In this document: one piece after another, positions 15,617-24,039 of the stretch
Layout: every line of letters starts with the position of its first letter
Numbering within the stretch: position 1 is the stretch's first letter
Source: an uncultured Caryophanales bacterium
GTDB taxonomy: Bacteria; Bacillota_I; Bacilli_A; Acholeplasmatales; Anaeroplasmataceae
Length of the DNA stretch: 50,412 nt
Assembly (NCBI GenBank): GCA_946407635.1
Contig: CAMJOZ010000005.1
Span: 1-50,412, forward strand
Direction of reading: 5' to 3'
Notes under the pieces: model-generated
What the model saw: only the letters and a program-made list of their open reading frames with translations
The model's database searches: none
Told to the model about the DNA's origin: nothing
Translations under genes and position numbers: made by a program

Positions 15617-17293
15617 TTAATTATCTATTTCACTATAATATTTTTCTAATTTAGGTCTTGCATTAACATAATATTTTTCTAAATTCTTATCAAATTGAGT
15701 TCCCATACCATCCATAATAATTTTGTTAGCTTCCTCAAATGACATTTTTTCTTTATATACTCTTTTACTAACTAAGGCATCATATACATCCGCTATAGCC
15801 ATAATACGAGCCTCAAGTGGAATTTCTTCTCCTTTTAATTTATTTGGATAACCAGATCCATCAATTCTTTCATGATGATAATGAGCTACATTTTCGGCAA
15901 TTTGTTGGAAATATTTATCATCAGTTCCTTCTAGAATTTGATGAACTATTTTTTGTCCTTCACTTGCGTGAGTTTTCATTATTTCAAATTCTTCAGGAGT
16001 AAATTTACCTGGCTTTCTTAATATAGCATCATCTACTGCTATTTTACCTAAATCATGCATCGGAGCGGCTTTAATTATATTTTTACAGAATTCATCACTT
16101 AAATTTAAATAATTATCTTTCTTAATTTCTTCTATTAAGAATCTTACTCCTTCACTAGTTCTTCTAATATGACCACCAGTTGAATTATCTCTTGATTCAA
16201 CCATTTGAGCCATACTCATAACTAATCTATCGTGCATTTCAATTATATGTTTAGTTTTTAAATCTACTTCATCTTTTAATTCAGTATTATATTTATCTAA
16301 TAATTCAATATATTTTTGATTTTTAGTATCATCAGTTATCATAAACTGATAACCACTTCTAAATCTACCAATATATAGATCGTTTACTTTGATTAAATAT
16401 ATTTTACCATTCTCTGAATAATAAAAATTATTATGACCATCTAAATAATGCATTAGCCATGAATAAGCATTAGGCATTATATTTTCAATTGGCTTATCAA
16501 TTGTTAATTCAGAGAGTATTGGAAATATTTCTTTAGCAACATCATTACTTCCTAAATAATGGTATTTCTTATCAAAAGATATAAATCCTGTTTCTTTTGT
16601 CTTTTCAATTGTGTCTATTCCACAATCAGTAACATCATATAAATTTATTCTATTAAGTATAATTAATCCAATAAATTCAAATATAACAAAGCCTAAAGGT
16701 AATAATTCAACTGATATAGAGAATAATCTACTTAAAAAGAATGATAACGCAACGACAATTTCTATTGTTGCTAAAAGCACTAATATTTTTCTAGATATTT
16801 CTTTTTTCTTGGAAAAGCCATATGCAATAGCTCCAAGACCAACAAGAATATAAACAACAACCATTACATAAAATAATGTGTGCATAATTCCATAATCTTT
16901 TATTAAAGTTGGATTACCATCTACCAATTCAAATCCTACACTGTTATAGAAAAATGGAACATATCCAATTGTTAAAGCTGAAGTAAACATAAAAGTTGAT
17001 AAGGCTATAGATAATAATATAATCCAACTATTAAATTTAACATGACACAAATAAAGTATTAAAAACATCATAAATAAAGTGACATAACATCCACCAATAT
17101 ATGTGAATTTATATGCTAAAACTGCTTCTTCTAATGTTGTTGACAAAGAAAACAAAAAGAAACCTAAATTAGAAATAGCTATAAATATATATATTAATGT
17201 GAAATGAATACTACTATGTTTGTGCCACATAAAGACATATATAAATGTTAATAATAAGGTTAAACCAAGTATAATACTATAATATATTATCAT
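15617..17293 (-). CDS. membrane HD-GYP phosphodiesterase with 7TM sensor domain
   Basis: A 558-aa protein. About seven membrane helices fill residues 1-220 (histidine-kinase N-terminal 7TM-like), followed by a PAS-like linker (about 230-335), a short coiled coil, and a C-terminal HD-GYP domain. The domain is canonical: MHDLGK and HHERIDGSGYP are intact, so hydrolysis of cyclic di-GMP is likely. AAAGGAGG precedes the ATG at 17293. It sits 23 bp downstream of the transglutaminase-like lipoprotein gene and may be co-transcribed with it. Confidence 0.9.
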   Translation of the reverse strand: MIIYYSIILGLTLLLTFIYVFMWHKHSSIHFTLIYIFIAISNLGFFLFSLSTTLEEAVLAYKFTYIGGCYVTLFMMFLILYLCHVKFNSWIILLSIALSTFMFTSALTIGYVPFFYNSVGFELVDGNPTLIKDYGIMHTLFYVMVVVYILVGLGAIAYGFSKKKEISRKILVLLATIEIVVALSFFLSRLFSISVELLPLGFVIFEFIGLIILNRINLYDVTDCGIDTIEKTKETGFISFDKKYHYLGSNDVAKEIFPILSELTIDKPIENIMPNAYSWLMHYLDGHNNFYYSENGKIYLIKVNDLYIGRFRSGYQFMITDDTKNQKYIELLDKYNTELKDEVDLKTKHIIEMHDRLVMSMAQMVESRDNSTGGHIRRTSEGVRFLIEEIKKDNYLNLSDEFCKNIIKAAPMHDLGKIAVDDAILRKPGKFTPEEFEIMKTHASEGQKIVHQILEGTDDKYFQQIAENVAHYHHERIDGSGYPNKLKGEEIPLEARIMAIADVYDALVSKRVYKEKMSFEEANKIIMDGMGTQFDKNLEKYYVNARPKLEKYYSEIDN

Positions 17294-17316
17294 ATGTAAC
17301 CTCCTTTACTTATAAA

Positions 17317-18882
17317 TTAAATAATTGGATAAGGATAATATCTTGTTGAAGCTAATTCAGGTAAATTAATTTGGAATGTAATAACATTATCTGTAATAGG
17401 ATTATTCACATCTGTTGGAGTAGGCTCATGATCAGCTTTTTGTCCTACTAGCCAATAATCATATCTAACAGTTGTTTGATCATCCCAAGTTACATCCATC
17501 AAATACCATTTATCATTAAAGTACGTATAATTCCATTTATGAGCTCCAAAACCAGAACCACCGTCAGCTTTACCTGAAACAGTAATTGTTTCTATTCCAA
17601 AGACTAATGAGAATAATTGATAAGCTTCTGAATATGTCTCACAAACGCCTTTTCTCTTATATAACAAGCCTTCAATAGAATGTGCCCAAGGTGAATTTTC
17701 AGGCTGACCACTTGTTGTTTTAGCATAAGTTAATTCTTTACATAAATAATCATGGATATATCTTATTTTTTCATAATCTGTCATATCAATTAATTCTTTA
17801 GAAGTTTTTTCTTTTAAATAATTAGATAAATTCTTTAATTCATTTTCTAATTTTGATTCATAATCTTCTCTTTTACTTCTTAAATAAAAATCAGAATTCA
17901 TTGATATTTTTAAAGTTTTAGTTGTACTTATAACAGTATCACCTGACATTGTCTGTTGCATAGATGTTGTAAATCCAGGATTAACAAAATAGAATTGATA
18001 ATTTTCATTATTAAATGTTGAATAAACAATAGTCGCTTCATTATCTGTTAGTCCATAATCAGTATATGCGTATGATGCAATAACAGAATCTTCACTTGTA
18101 TAATCCTTTGTTTCATCAAATACTTTATCTAAATCTTCATATATCTTTTTATACATAGCTTGTAATTTATCACCATTTGTATAAGTTCCAAGCTTTTTAT
18201 AACCATATAATTTAGTATAATCAACTTCAATACCTTTATAATAACAATCATCACAGCCACTACATTTACTTTTAATTACACCATGTCCTAAATTATTATA
18301 GAATACTGTATCTTCATAATAATGACTTCCACCATAATTAACTGTTATTTCTTGATGACATCTATTACATGTAGCTTTTTCTTGACCTTCATGTGTACAA
18401 TCACCAGGAACTAAAATAGTCCATGAAGCACCTTCAAAATCATGACCAAGAGCTGGAACAACTTCTTCAGTATGCTTATGACATCTTGTACATTCACCAA
18501 CCATTAAACCATCATCAGTACAAGTAGGTTCATCCACAATAATTGGATCATCAAAATGATGTCCTAAAGCATCTATTAGAACCTCATCAACATGATTACA
18601 TCTAGTGCATGTTCTTTTCTTTAAACCTTTTTCTTCACATTTTGGTTCAGTTTCTATGGTATATTGTGTATATTCATGACCTAATGCTGGAATTTCAAAT
18701 TCTTCTTTAAAATTACATTTTGAACAAATTCTATGTCCACTACCAGCTTCAGTACAGGTAGGTTCAACATCAACTATATCATCACCGAATGAGTGTTCAG
18801 CACCATGAAAAAACATACAAGAAGATAAAACTATAGTAAATAATATTGAAAATAAGACTAATAATCTTTTTGTATACTTCAT
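17317..18882 (-). CDS. Cys-repeat and transglutaminase-like lipoprotein
   Basis: A 521-aa surface lipoprotein: signal MKYTKRLLVLFSILFTIVL with lipobox LSSC. Next come four tandem ~38-residue repeats of the pattern P-x-C-x(4)-G-x(5)-C-x2-C-x(9-12)-ALGH (about residues 40-190), each with a CxxC pair. The C-terminal half carries a transglutaminase-like core with GVCETYSEAY (Cys), GAHKWNY (His) and LMDVTWDD (Asp), a complete triad. Such proteins may cleave or crosslink peptides at the cell surface; the substrate is unknown. Start ATG 18882 is chosen for the signal peptide and GGAG spacing over an earlier GTG. Confidence 0.85.
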   Translation of the reverse strand: MKYTKRLLVLFSILFTIVLSSCMFFHGAEHSFGDDIVDVEPTCTEAGSGHRICSKCNFKEEFEIPALGHEYTQYTIETEPKCEEKGLKKRTCTRCNHVDEVLIDALGHHFDDPIIVDEPTCTDDGLMVGECTRCHKHTEEVVPALGHDFEGASWTILVPGDCTHEGQEKATCNRCHQEITVNYGGSHYYEDTVFYNNLGHGVIKSKCSGCDDCYYKGIEVDYTKLYGYKKLGTYTNGDKLQAMYKKIYEDLDKVFDETKDYTSEDSVIASYAYTDYGLTDNEATIVYSTFNNENYQFYFVNPGFTTSMQQTMSGDTVISTTKTLKISMNSDFYLRSKREDYESKLENELKNLSNYLKEKTSKELIDMTDYEKIRYIHDYLCKELTYAKTTSGQPENSPWAHSIEGLLYKRKGVCETYSEAYQLFSLVFGIETITVSGKADGGSGFGAHKWNYTYFNDKWYLMDVTWDDQTTVRYDYWLVGQKADHEPTPTDVNNPITDNVITFQINLPELASTRYYPYPII

Positions 18883-18960
18883 AACTATCACTACTCCGTA
18901 ATACTATTTTACCTTATTTTTGCAATTTAAACAAAATAATATATTATTTTATTTATTAAA

Positions 18961-18986
18961 AAATAAAAAAGCACTGATATCAGTGC
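18961..18986 (-). terminator. terminator of the tRNA-Asp/tRNA-Arg unit
   Basis: The palindrome GCACTGAT/ATCAGTGC followed on the minus strand by TTTTTTATTT, 14 bp after the tRNA-Arg CCA end. Confidence 0.8.
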
Positions 18987-18999
18987 ATTAATTTCATAC

Positions 19000-19076
19000 T
19001 GGCGCGCCCAGGAGGACTCGAACCCCCAACCTCTTGGTTCGTAGCCAAACAATCTATCCAGTTGATCTATGAGCGC
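19000..19076 (-). tRNA. tRNA-Arg (anticodon ACG)
   Basis: Cloverleaf on the minus strand: acceptor GCGCTCA pairs with TGGGCGC, anticodon loop CTACGAA (ACG) in a TTTGG/CCAAG-type stem, T-loop TTCGAGT, encoded CCA. Length 77 nt. The genomic A at the wobble position would be edited to inosine. Confidence 0.95.
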
Positions 19077-19085
19077 GTATAATAA

Positions 19086-19162
19086 TGGCGGTCCGGACGA
19101 GACTCGAACTCGCGACCTCCTGCGTGACAGGCAGGCATTCTAACCAGCTGAACTACCGGACC
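19086..19162 (-). tRNA. tRNA-Asp (anticodon GUC)
   Basis: Cloverleaf on the minus strand: acceptor GGTCCGG/CCGGACC, anticodon loop CTGTCAC (GTC) in a CCTGC/GCAGG stem, T-loop TTCGAGT, encoded CCA. Length 77 nt. It lies 9 bp upstream of tRNA-Arg in the same transcript. A second copy, identical over the visible 55 nt, starts at 50358. Confidence 0.96.
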
Positions 19163-19179
19163 AACTATTACGCTCGATT

Positions 19180-19208
19180 ATTTTAACATATATAAAATAT
19201 TTATGCAA
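19180..19208 (-). promoter_or_regulatory. promoter of the tRNA-Asp/tRNA-Arg unit
   Basis: Minus strand TTGCAT (19203-19208), 17-bp spacer, TAAAAT (19180-19185), about 18 bp before the tRNA-Asp 5' end. Confidence 0.6.
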
Positions 19209-19251
19209 TAGAAAATATTTTAAATATTTTAGATAAAATAATGTATTAGAT

Positions 19252-19283
19252 AAAAGAAATAAGGTGCATTACTACACCTTATT
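19252..19283 (-). terminator. terminator of the SPFH/NfeD operon
   Basis: Minus strand AATAAGGTG, 8-nt loop, CACCTTATT, then TCTTTTA. The stem overlaps the stop codon of the 135-aa gene. Confidence 0.75.
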
Positions 19284-19686
19284 GTCTGTTATTCTTTTTT
19301 AAAGATTCTATTTCTTCTTCTAATCTCTTAACTCTTGATTCAAGCATAACTATTCTAACTGACATTTCATTTGTATTAGTCATTATTTTACCATTTTCTG
19401 CTCTTTTAATAATTTTATCATATACTTTATCAATATTGATATTTCTAAAAACAATATTTAAAACTACTGCTAAAATTAAATATACTCCACCTATAATCAA
19501 TGGTGCTAAATAAGCATCAAGTTCCTTAACAGTAAAAAGTAAAACAATACCTGTAATCAAGAATACTAATCCGATAGAACCAAAGACTATTGTTAATATT
19601 TTGTTAATTCTTGAAAGAATTTTTTTATGTTGTTCTTTAGTCTTTTTTAAATCATTTTGTTTTTCTAATTCTTCAAAAGCATCCAT
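19279..19686 (-). CDS. two-TM protein with C-terminal coiled coil
   Basis: 135 aa, function unknown. A charged N-terminal helix (about 1-30), two membrane segments (about 31-54 and 60-80), and a C-terminal stretch with heptad-like charge pattern ending SRVKRLEEEIESLKK (coiled coil, about 105-132). It overlaps the SPFH gene stop by one base (TAATG), so it is the last gene of that operon and may be a membrane partner of the SPFH assembly. Confidence 0.75.
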   Translation of the reverse strand: MDAFEELEKQNDLKKTKEQHKKILSRINKILTIVFGSIGLVFLITGIVLLFTVKELDAYLAPLIIGGVYLILAVVLNIVFRNINIDKVYDKIIKRAENGKIMTNTNEMSVRIVMLESRVKRLEEEIESLKKNNRQ

Positions 19687-20627
19687 TACTTTTTATCCTT
19701 TACAATTTCAGCAACAGTTGTTGCTAAAGTTGAAACATTTTGTAAATCAGATGGAACAACAATCTTAGTTGCTTGACCATTTGCTAAATCTTTAACAGCT
19801 TCATAACTTCTTAAAGTTAATACTTCAGGTGTTGCATGAGCATCAGCTAATGCTTTTAAACCATCAGCTTCAGCATTTCTAACCATACGAATACCTTCAG
19901 CTTCTGCTTCTTTTACTTTACGAATTGATTCAGCTTGTGCTTCTGCAGCTAAAATCTTAGCTTGTTTATCTGCATCAGCTCTTAAGATTTGAGATTCCTT
20001 TTGACCTTCTGCTAAAAGGATTTGAGATTTTTTTTCACCTTCTGCAAGTAAAATCTTTTCTCTTCTTTCACGTTCAGCACGCATTTGACGCTCCATTGAT
20101 TCTCTAATATCCTTTGGAGGTAAAATGTTTTTAACCTCAACACGATTTACTTTGATTCCCCAAGGGTCTGTAGCTTCATCCAAAATAGAACGCATCTTTG
20201 TATTAATAATATCTCTTGATGTTAAAGTTTCATCTAAATCAAGTTCACCAATAATATTACGAAGTGTAGTAGCACTTAAATTTTCTATTGCAGAAATAGG
20301 ATTTTCTACACCATAAGCATATAATTTAGGATCTGTAACTTGGAAGAATACTACTGTATCAATTTGCATTGTTACATTATCCTTAGTAATAACTGGTTGA
20401 GGATCAAAATCCTTAACTTGTTCTTTCATTGATACTACATAAGATACCTTATCAATAAATGGAGCTAAAAAGTGAATACCTACATTCCATACAGCGTGGA
20501 ATCCACCTAATCTTTCAACAACATATTTGCTTGTTTGTCTAACAATTCTAATTCTAGTAATACAGTATAATAATATAATACCTAAAACTATTGAAAATAT
20601 AATTATAAAAATTTGCCAACCTTCCAT
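19686..20627 (-). CDS. SPFH/band 7 (stomatin/paraslipin) membrane protein
   Basis: 313 aa: one N-terminal membrane helix (about 5-25), the SPFH domain (SKYVVERLGGFHAVWNVG..., about 30-190), and a long Ala/Glu/Lys-rich coiled coil with repeats LLAEGEKKSQILLAEGQKES (about 190-270). This is the QmcA/stomatin type that forms membrane microdomain scaffolds. It follows an NfeD-like gene 2 bp upstream, the usual SPFH-NfeD pairing. AGAGGAATAAA precedes the ATG. Confidence 0.92.
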   Translation of the reverse strand: MEGWQIFIIIFSIVLGIILLYCITRIRIVRQTSKYVVERLGGFHAVWNVGIHFLAPFIDKVSYVVSMKEQVKDFDPQPVITKDNVTMQIDTVVFFQVTDPKLYAYGVENPISAIENLSATTLRNIIGELDLDETLTSRDIINTKMRSILDEATDPWGIKVNRVEVKNILPPKDIRESMERQMRAERERREKILLAEGEKKSQILLAEGQKESQILRADADKQAKILAAEAQAESIRKVKEAEAEGIRMVRNAEADGLKALADAHATPEVLTLRSYEAVKDLANGQATKIVVPSDLQNVSTLATTVAEIVKDKK

Positions 20628-20628
20628 T

Positions 20629-21066
20629 TTATTCCTCTACCTTTCTTACGACAACTTTATTTCCTTTTAAAGCAACTATTTCAACAATATCATCTTTTTT
20701 TATTTCTTCTACACTATCTTCAGGTAAAATAGCATTATAAATAATACCATTGATTTTTACCTCACCTAAAGAAAATCTAGTGATATCTTTAATAGTTTGT
20801 ACACGCTGACCAACAAAATCATCCGTGTTAGTTTTTCTTACCTGACTACGCATAATCTTTTTTAATACAGGTCTTGTACCTAATAAAGCTGCGATACTTA
20901 CAACTATAAACACAATTAGGCTTACCCACCAAGGAGTAAATTGTGATATACATAAGGCTGCGAAAGCACCTATAGAAAACCATATTGATACTAATTCTTG
21001 TGTCATTGCCTCAATCATAATTGCTAAAACAAAAACTCCAAGCCATACCCAAATCATAAAATCCAT
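20629..21066 (-). CDS. NfeD-like membrane protein
   Basis: 145 aa: two to three membrane helices in the first ~75 residues (MDFMIWVWLGVFVLAIMIEA...), then an OB-fold domain (DDFVGQRVQTIKDI...GEVKINGIIYNA). This is the short NfeD form without the N-terminal protease domain. NfeD proteins partner SPFH proteins, and the SPFH gene follows directly. ATG 21066 is fixed by GGAGGCGAAG upstream; the TAATG overlap couples it to the preceding gene. Confidence 0.88.
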   Translation of the reverse strand: MDFMIWVWLGVFVLAIMIEAMTQELVSIWFSIGAFAALCISQFTPWWVSLIVFIVVSIAALLGTRPVLKKIMRSQVRKTNTDDFVGQRVQTIKDITRFSLGEVKINGIIYNAILPEDSVEEIKKDDIVEIVALKGNKVVVRKVEE

Positions 21067-21440
21067 TATACTTCGCCTCCTAAATCGATAATAATACATT
21101 TCTTATTATTATCATAATTTGCTTTAAATCCAATGCTTTCACCTTTATTGATTTTTAAATTGAACGTATTAGATATAAATTCTATTAATGGTTTAGAAGC
21201 TATTCTTACATAGCTTTTTGAAACAGATATAGATAAAAGTGACGATTCACTTAATTCACCTGATAATGCATAATCCTTATCTATCATAAATACATATATT
21301 TTTTTATCTTCCTTATCTAAGGCAACTCTAACCTTATATGCATTTTCAAAGAACGGGATTAATTTTGTGTTAAATAATATATGCCTATCATAAATAGTGG
21401 CTATACCTGTTGTTTGATTCGCTTCAAAAAATTCAAGCAT
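21066..21440 (-). CDS. unknown 124-aa soluble protein, first gene of the SPFH/NfeD operon
   Basis: I do not recognise this protein. It is a mixed alpha/beta 124-aa chain (MLEFFEANQTTGIATIYDRH...) without membrane segments, with one cysteine near the C terminus and ending DLGGEV. ATG 21440 has AAGGTGAT 4 nt upstream; a longer frame to 21488 lacks one. Its stop overlaps the NfeD start, so it is co-translated with the membrane-microdomain genes. Confidence 0.7.
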   Translation of the reverse strand: MLEFFEANQTTGIATIYDRHILFNTKLIPFFENAYKVRVALDKEDKKIYVFMIDKDYALSGELSESSLLSISVSKSYVRIASKPLIEFISNTFNLKINKGESIGFKANYDNNKKCIIIDLGGEV

Positions 21441-21515
21441 TTTATCACCTTCTGAGATAATTATATACTTGAATTTACGATATTTCAATATTTATTTACA
21501 AAAATTCACAAAAAT

Positions 21516-22358
21516 TTATTTTACGATAAAAGTACCTTTATCATCAAAATCAATTACATGATCTTTATATAATCCACCATAAGCTCTTTTAAATGCTTTT
21601 CTAGATATTTTTAATTCAGATTCAATTTCTTCTGCACTAGATTTAGCTGTTAGCTTAATTCTTCCATGGTGATTATTAATATAATCTAAAATCAATTTCT
21701 TATCTGGTTCAATCATATTCTCTTTATTAGAATTTAAAGAACCATAATATTCTTCATCTAGCATTTTAGTTATAGTTATTTCAATTTCTTCTCCTAGATG
21801 ATGTTCGCCTCTTAATTGAGTCTTAGGAATAAAAACATACATTAAATCTAATGTAATCGCACCTATTCCTTTTTCAGCTATATGACAAACAACACCTTTA
21901 ACCTTTGTCATTTCATCATATTTTATGTTTTTATGTAGACCAATGATATCATATCTATTTAATGGCTTTGCAAGCATCATTTCATGTTTCAATTTAAGAC
22001 CTACAAATACCTTTTCTCCTACCTTAGGCCATAAATTAGAATCATAAGGTAAATAATCTTTTGATATTAAAATATCTTTAGGAACATTTATATCAACAAA
22101 ACAACCTACACCATTTAGTATTTCTACAACAGTAGCCCAGCCTGGCGCATCTAAAGAAACAGTCGGCATGTTTTCTGTAGCAGTAGGTCTTCCTTTTTTA
22201 TCTGAATATATGAATACTTTAACATTATCTCCTACATTATGTTCTTCTTTAGCTTCCTTGAAATGAAGTAAAACCTCATTTTCATCATCTGTTAGCATAT
22301 AACCTAAATCAGATAATCTTCTTACCTTTAGGTTTGTAAATTTACCTATATTAATCAA
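21516..22358 (-). CDS. cvfB: CvfB-like S1 RNA-binding protein
   Basis: A 280-aa protein of the CvfB/YitL family: S1-like OB domains in tandem (GKFTNLKVRRLSDLGYML...; TVVEILNGVGCFVDINV; KGVVCHIAEKGIGAI), and a C-terminal winged helix (LKISRKAFKRAYGGLYKDHVI). CvfB is an RNA-binding virulence/expression regulator in staphylococci. The start codon is TTG at 22358, preceded by GGTGAT; it overlaps the stop of a small ORF. Some TTG uncertainty remains, but the N terminus matches the family. Confidence 0.88.
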   Translation of the reverse strand: MINIGKFTNLKVRRLSDLGYMLTDDENEVLLHFKEAKEEHNVGDNVKVFIYSDKKGRPTATENMPTVSLDAPGWATVVEILNGVGCFVDINVPKDILISKDYLPYDSNLWPKVGEKVFVGLKLKHEMMLAKPLNRYDIIGLHKNIKYDEMTKVKGVVCHIAEKGIGAITLDLMYVFIPKTQLRGEHHLGEEIEITITKMLDEEYYGSLNSNKENMIEPDKKLILDYINNHHGRIKLTAKSSAEEIESELKISRKAFKRAYGGLYKDHVIDFDDKGTFIVK

Positions 22359-22447
22359 TTTCTATCACCGTCTTTATAATTTCTATCAGTTTGTCTTAAA
22401 TACATCTCTTTCTTATCTTTAAAAGATGTCTTTTTAGTTTTTTTCAT
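22355..22447 (-). CDS. possible 30-aa basic peptide upstream of cvfB
   Basis: An ATG-initiated frame fills the gap between the 154-aa gene and cvfB and encodes a Lys/Arg/Asp-rich 30-residue peptide starting MKKTKKTSFKDKKEMY. Its TGA overlaps the TTG start of cvfB. No strong ribosome binding site precedes it. It may be a leader peptide coupling translation of cvfB, or chance. Confidence 0.3.
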   Translation of the reverse strand: MKKTKKTSFKDKKEMYLRQTDRNYKDGDRN

Positions 22448-22457
22448 TTCGTACTTT

Positions 22458-22922
22458 TTAATTAGATTCTTCTCTGCTGTCGTCAGTTCCTTCTTCATCT
22501 GGATCACCTACATAATTTGAATTATCTGTTTGTTTAATGCCTAAGGCTTCTAATTCTTTTAGAATTCTAGCAATATTATCTTCAGATGCATAGGTATCTT
22601 TAGTTCCATACATATAATGTATCTTTAAATATTTACCATCCCTACGATATAAATAAATGATTTTAGTTACATTCTTAGTCTCAATATAATATTCAGTAAA
22701 CATACCCATCTTATATTGTAAATCTTCTTTTGGTTTTAATATATGAAAGAAAAATGATAATCTTTGAAAATATAATATACCATCTCTATAAGTCATTATA
22801 TAATCACCAGTACCACCTGTATAAATTCCACCTAAATCTTGTTTCATTAATACAAAGGCAGGCTTTAACCCTTTTAGTTTTCCTTTATTTCTTAAATCTA
22901 ATAAAATTTGTCTACGATCCAT
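22458..22922 (-). CDS. unknown 154-aa protein, PH-like core with acidic tail
   Basis: I do not recognise a named family. The core (about 10-130) alternates short beta strands (GDYIMTYRDGILYFQRLSFF, YYIETKNVTKIIYLYRRD) and ends in an amphipathic helix (NIARILKELEALG), a pattern like bacterial PH-like domains. The last ~20 residues are acidic (DPDEEGTDDSREESN). ATG 22922 is preferred because GGAG lies 9 nt upstream and a TATAAT box follows the longer frame's region; the frame to 22997 has no such support. Confidence 0.65.
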   Translation of the reverse strand: MDRRQILLDLRNKGKLKGLKPAFVLMKQDLGGIYTGGTGDYIMTYRDGILYFQRLSFFFHILKPKEDLQYKMGMFTEYYIETKNVTKIIYLYRRDGKYLKIHYMYGTKDTYASEDNIARILKELEALGIKQTDNSNYVGDPDEEGTDDSREESN

Positions 22923-22981
22923 TAAAATCAACTCCATTTTGATTATATCATTTATTTTAGTATCTTTATTGTTTTTTGTTA

Positions 22982-23019
22982 TGAAAGCGCTTGACAAAAT
23001 TCATTTCAAGTAGTAATAT
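22982..23019 (+). promoter_or_regulatory. plus-strand promoter with cre-like palindrome
   Basis: TTGACA (22991-22996), 17 bp, TAATAT (23014-23019) on the plus strand. The sequence TGAAAGCGCTTGACA (22982-22996), containing the palindrome AAGCGCTT, overlaps the -35 and resembles the left two-thirds of a CcpA cre site. There is no plus-strand gene downstream, only the candidate sRNA. Confidence 0.55.
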
Positions 23020-23025
23020 ATAGTT

Positions 23026-23108
23026 GAAAATGATAACTTTTCAAAATAATCTCTCCCAAAAAAGTAGAGAAGGATGCTAGCGATAGCATCCTTTTCTACT
23101 TTCTATTT
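23026..23108 (+). ncRNA. candidate ~80-nt sRNA with C-rich UCUCUCCC segment
   Basis: Between the strong promoter and a long terminator lies an RNA of about 80 nt with no ORF. It has a 5' hairpin UUGAAAA/UUUUCAA (23024-23044), a single-stranded stretch with UCUCUCCC (23050-23057) followed by A-tract, and a terminator (23061-23102). This order is the layout of Gram-positive sRNAs such as RsaE/RoxS, whose C-rich segment pairs with Shine-Dalgarno sequences. The homology is architectural only. Confidence 0.5.
23061..23104. terminator. bidirectional terminator (panE-like gene / candidate sRNA)
   Basis: A 19-bp stem with one G-U pair, AAAGTAGAGAAGGATGCTA paired with 23084-23102 across loop GCGA, flanked by A and T tracts. 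It covers the stop codon of the PanE-like gene. Confidence 0.85.
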
Positions 23109-23983
23109 AAATCTTTTTCGTTTAATTTAAAATATAAATCCTTATTATATGGCACATCTATATTTTTATTATCTGCCAATTCTAATATTTTCTTACCAAA
23201 TGAATCAATTTCATTTAATCCACCCTTGTTAAAATCAACAGTTAATGATGTTACTCTATCAGAATTAAAATTATTAACCATATTTTTTAAATCATTTATA
23301 TCATCTAATGTTAATCCAATATTATATTTTAATGATACATTATATACTTCATCAAATATATGGAATAAATATTCTTTAACTTTTGGTTCACTCATATCTT
23401 TATATGTATAATTATTTAAAGCTGATATTTGGTTAATTCCAATATTTAAAGTCCATTTAGACCACATTCTTCTTTTCATATTATGATATATATGATTATT
23501 AATATTATAATTATCAAATATCTTTTTTATTTTTATTAAAGGCTCTCTTAAATAATAATTATATTCATCACCAAATTGTAAATTTATTATTTTAGAAGCA
23601 ATAACCTTATTATCAATTTTATTAGCTTCAATATTAATAACACCATATAATACTCTATTATATTTATAAATAGATTTTAAATAATCATGAGCCTCGATTC
23701 CATTAAGCATAGGTAAAATAATAGTTTTAGAATTGATAAATTTATTTAAATCATTTATTGAATCCTTTAATTGATAATTTTTAACACAAACAATAACTAA
23801 ATCCATTATTAAATTATCAGTATAATTTATATTTAATATTTCTCCATTATAAAAAATTTTATTTTTAGAATATGCTTCAATTCTATTTTTATCACATAAA
23901 GCATATAATTCTTTATATCCATTTAATTCTTTATAAATAGAAATACCAACAGCGCCTAAACCAAATATACCAATCTTAAGCAT
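23096..23983 (-). CDS. PanE/ApbA-type 2-dehydropantoate reductase-like protein
   Basis: 295 aa with an N-terminal Rossmann motif GIFGLGAVG (NADPH binding) and a C-terminal ketopantoate-reductase domain containing KWTLNIGINQISALNN, where the catalytic lysine and the conserved asparagines fall. The family makes pantoate for coenzyme A, but many divergent paralogues have other 2-oxoacid substrates, and no other pan genes are nearby. GGGTGATATT precedes the ATG. Confidence 0.82.
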   Translation of the reverse strand: MLKIGIFGLGAVGISIYKELNGYKELYALCDKNRIEAYSKNKIFYNGEILNINYTDNLIMDLVIVCVKNYQLKDSINDLNKFINSKTIILPMLNGIEAHDYLKSIYKYNRVLYGVINIEANKIDNKVIASKIINLQFGDEYNYYLREPLIKIKKIFDNYNINNHIYHNMKRRMWSKWTLNIGINQISALNNYTYKDMSEPKVKEYLFHIFDEVYNVSLKYNIGLTLDDINDLKNMVNNFNSDRVTSLTVDFNKGGLNEIDSFGKKILELADNKNIDVPYNKDLYFKLNEKDLNRK

Positions 23984-24013
23984 AATATCACCCTAAAACC
24001 ATTATAACATAGA

Positions 24014-24038
24014 AAAATCCGGAATAAGTCCGGATTTT
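24014..24038 (-). terminator. terminator after citrate synthase
   Basis: Minus strand AAAATCCGGA-CTTAT-TCCGGATTTTT followed by CT; a perfect 10-bp stem next to the stop codon. Confidence 0.85.
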
Positions 24039-24039
24039 A

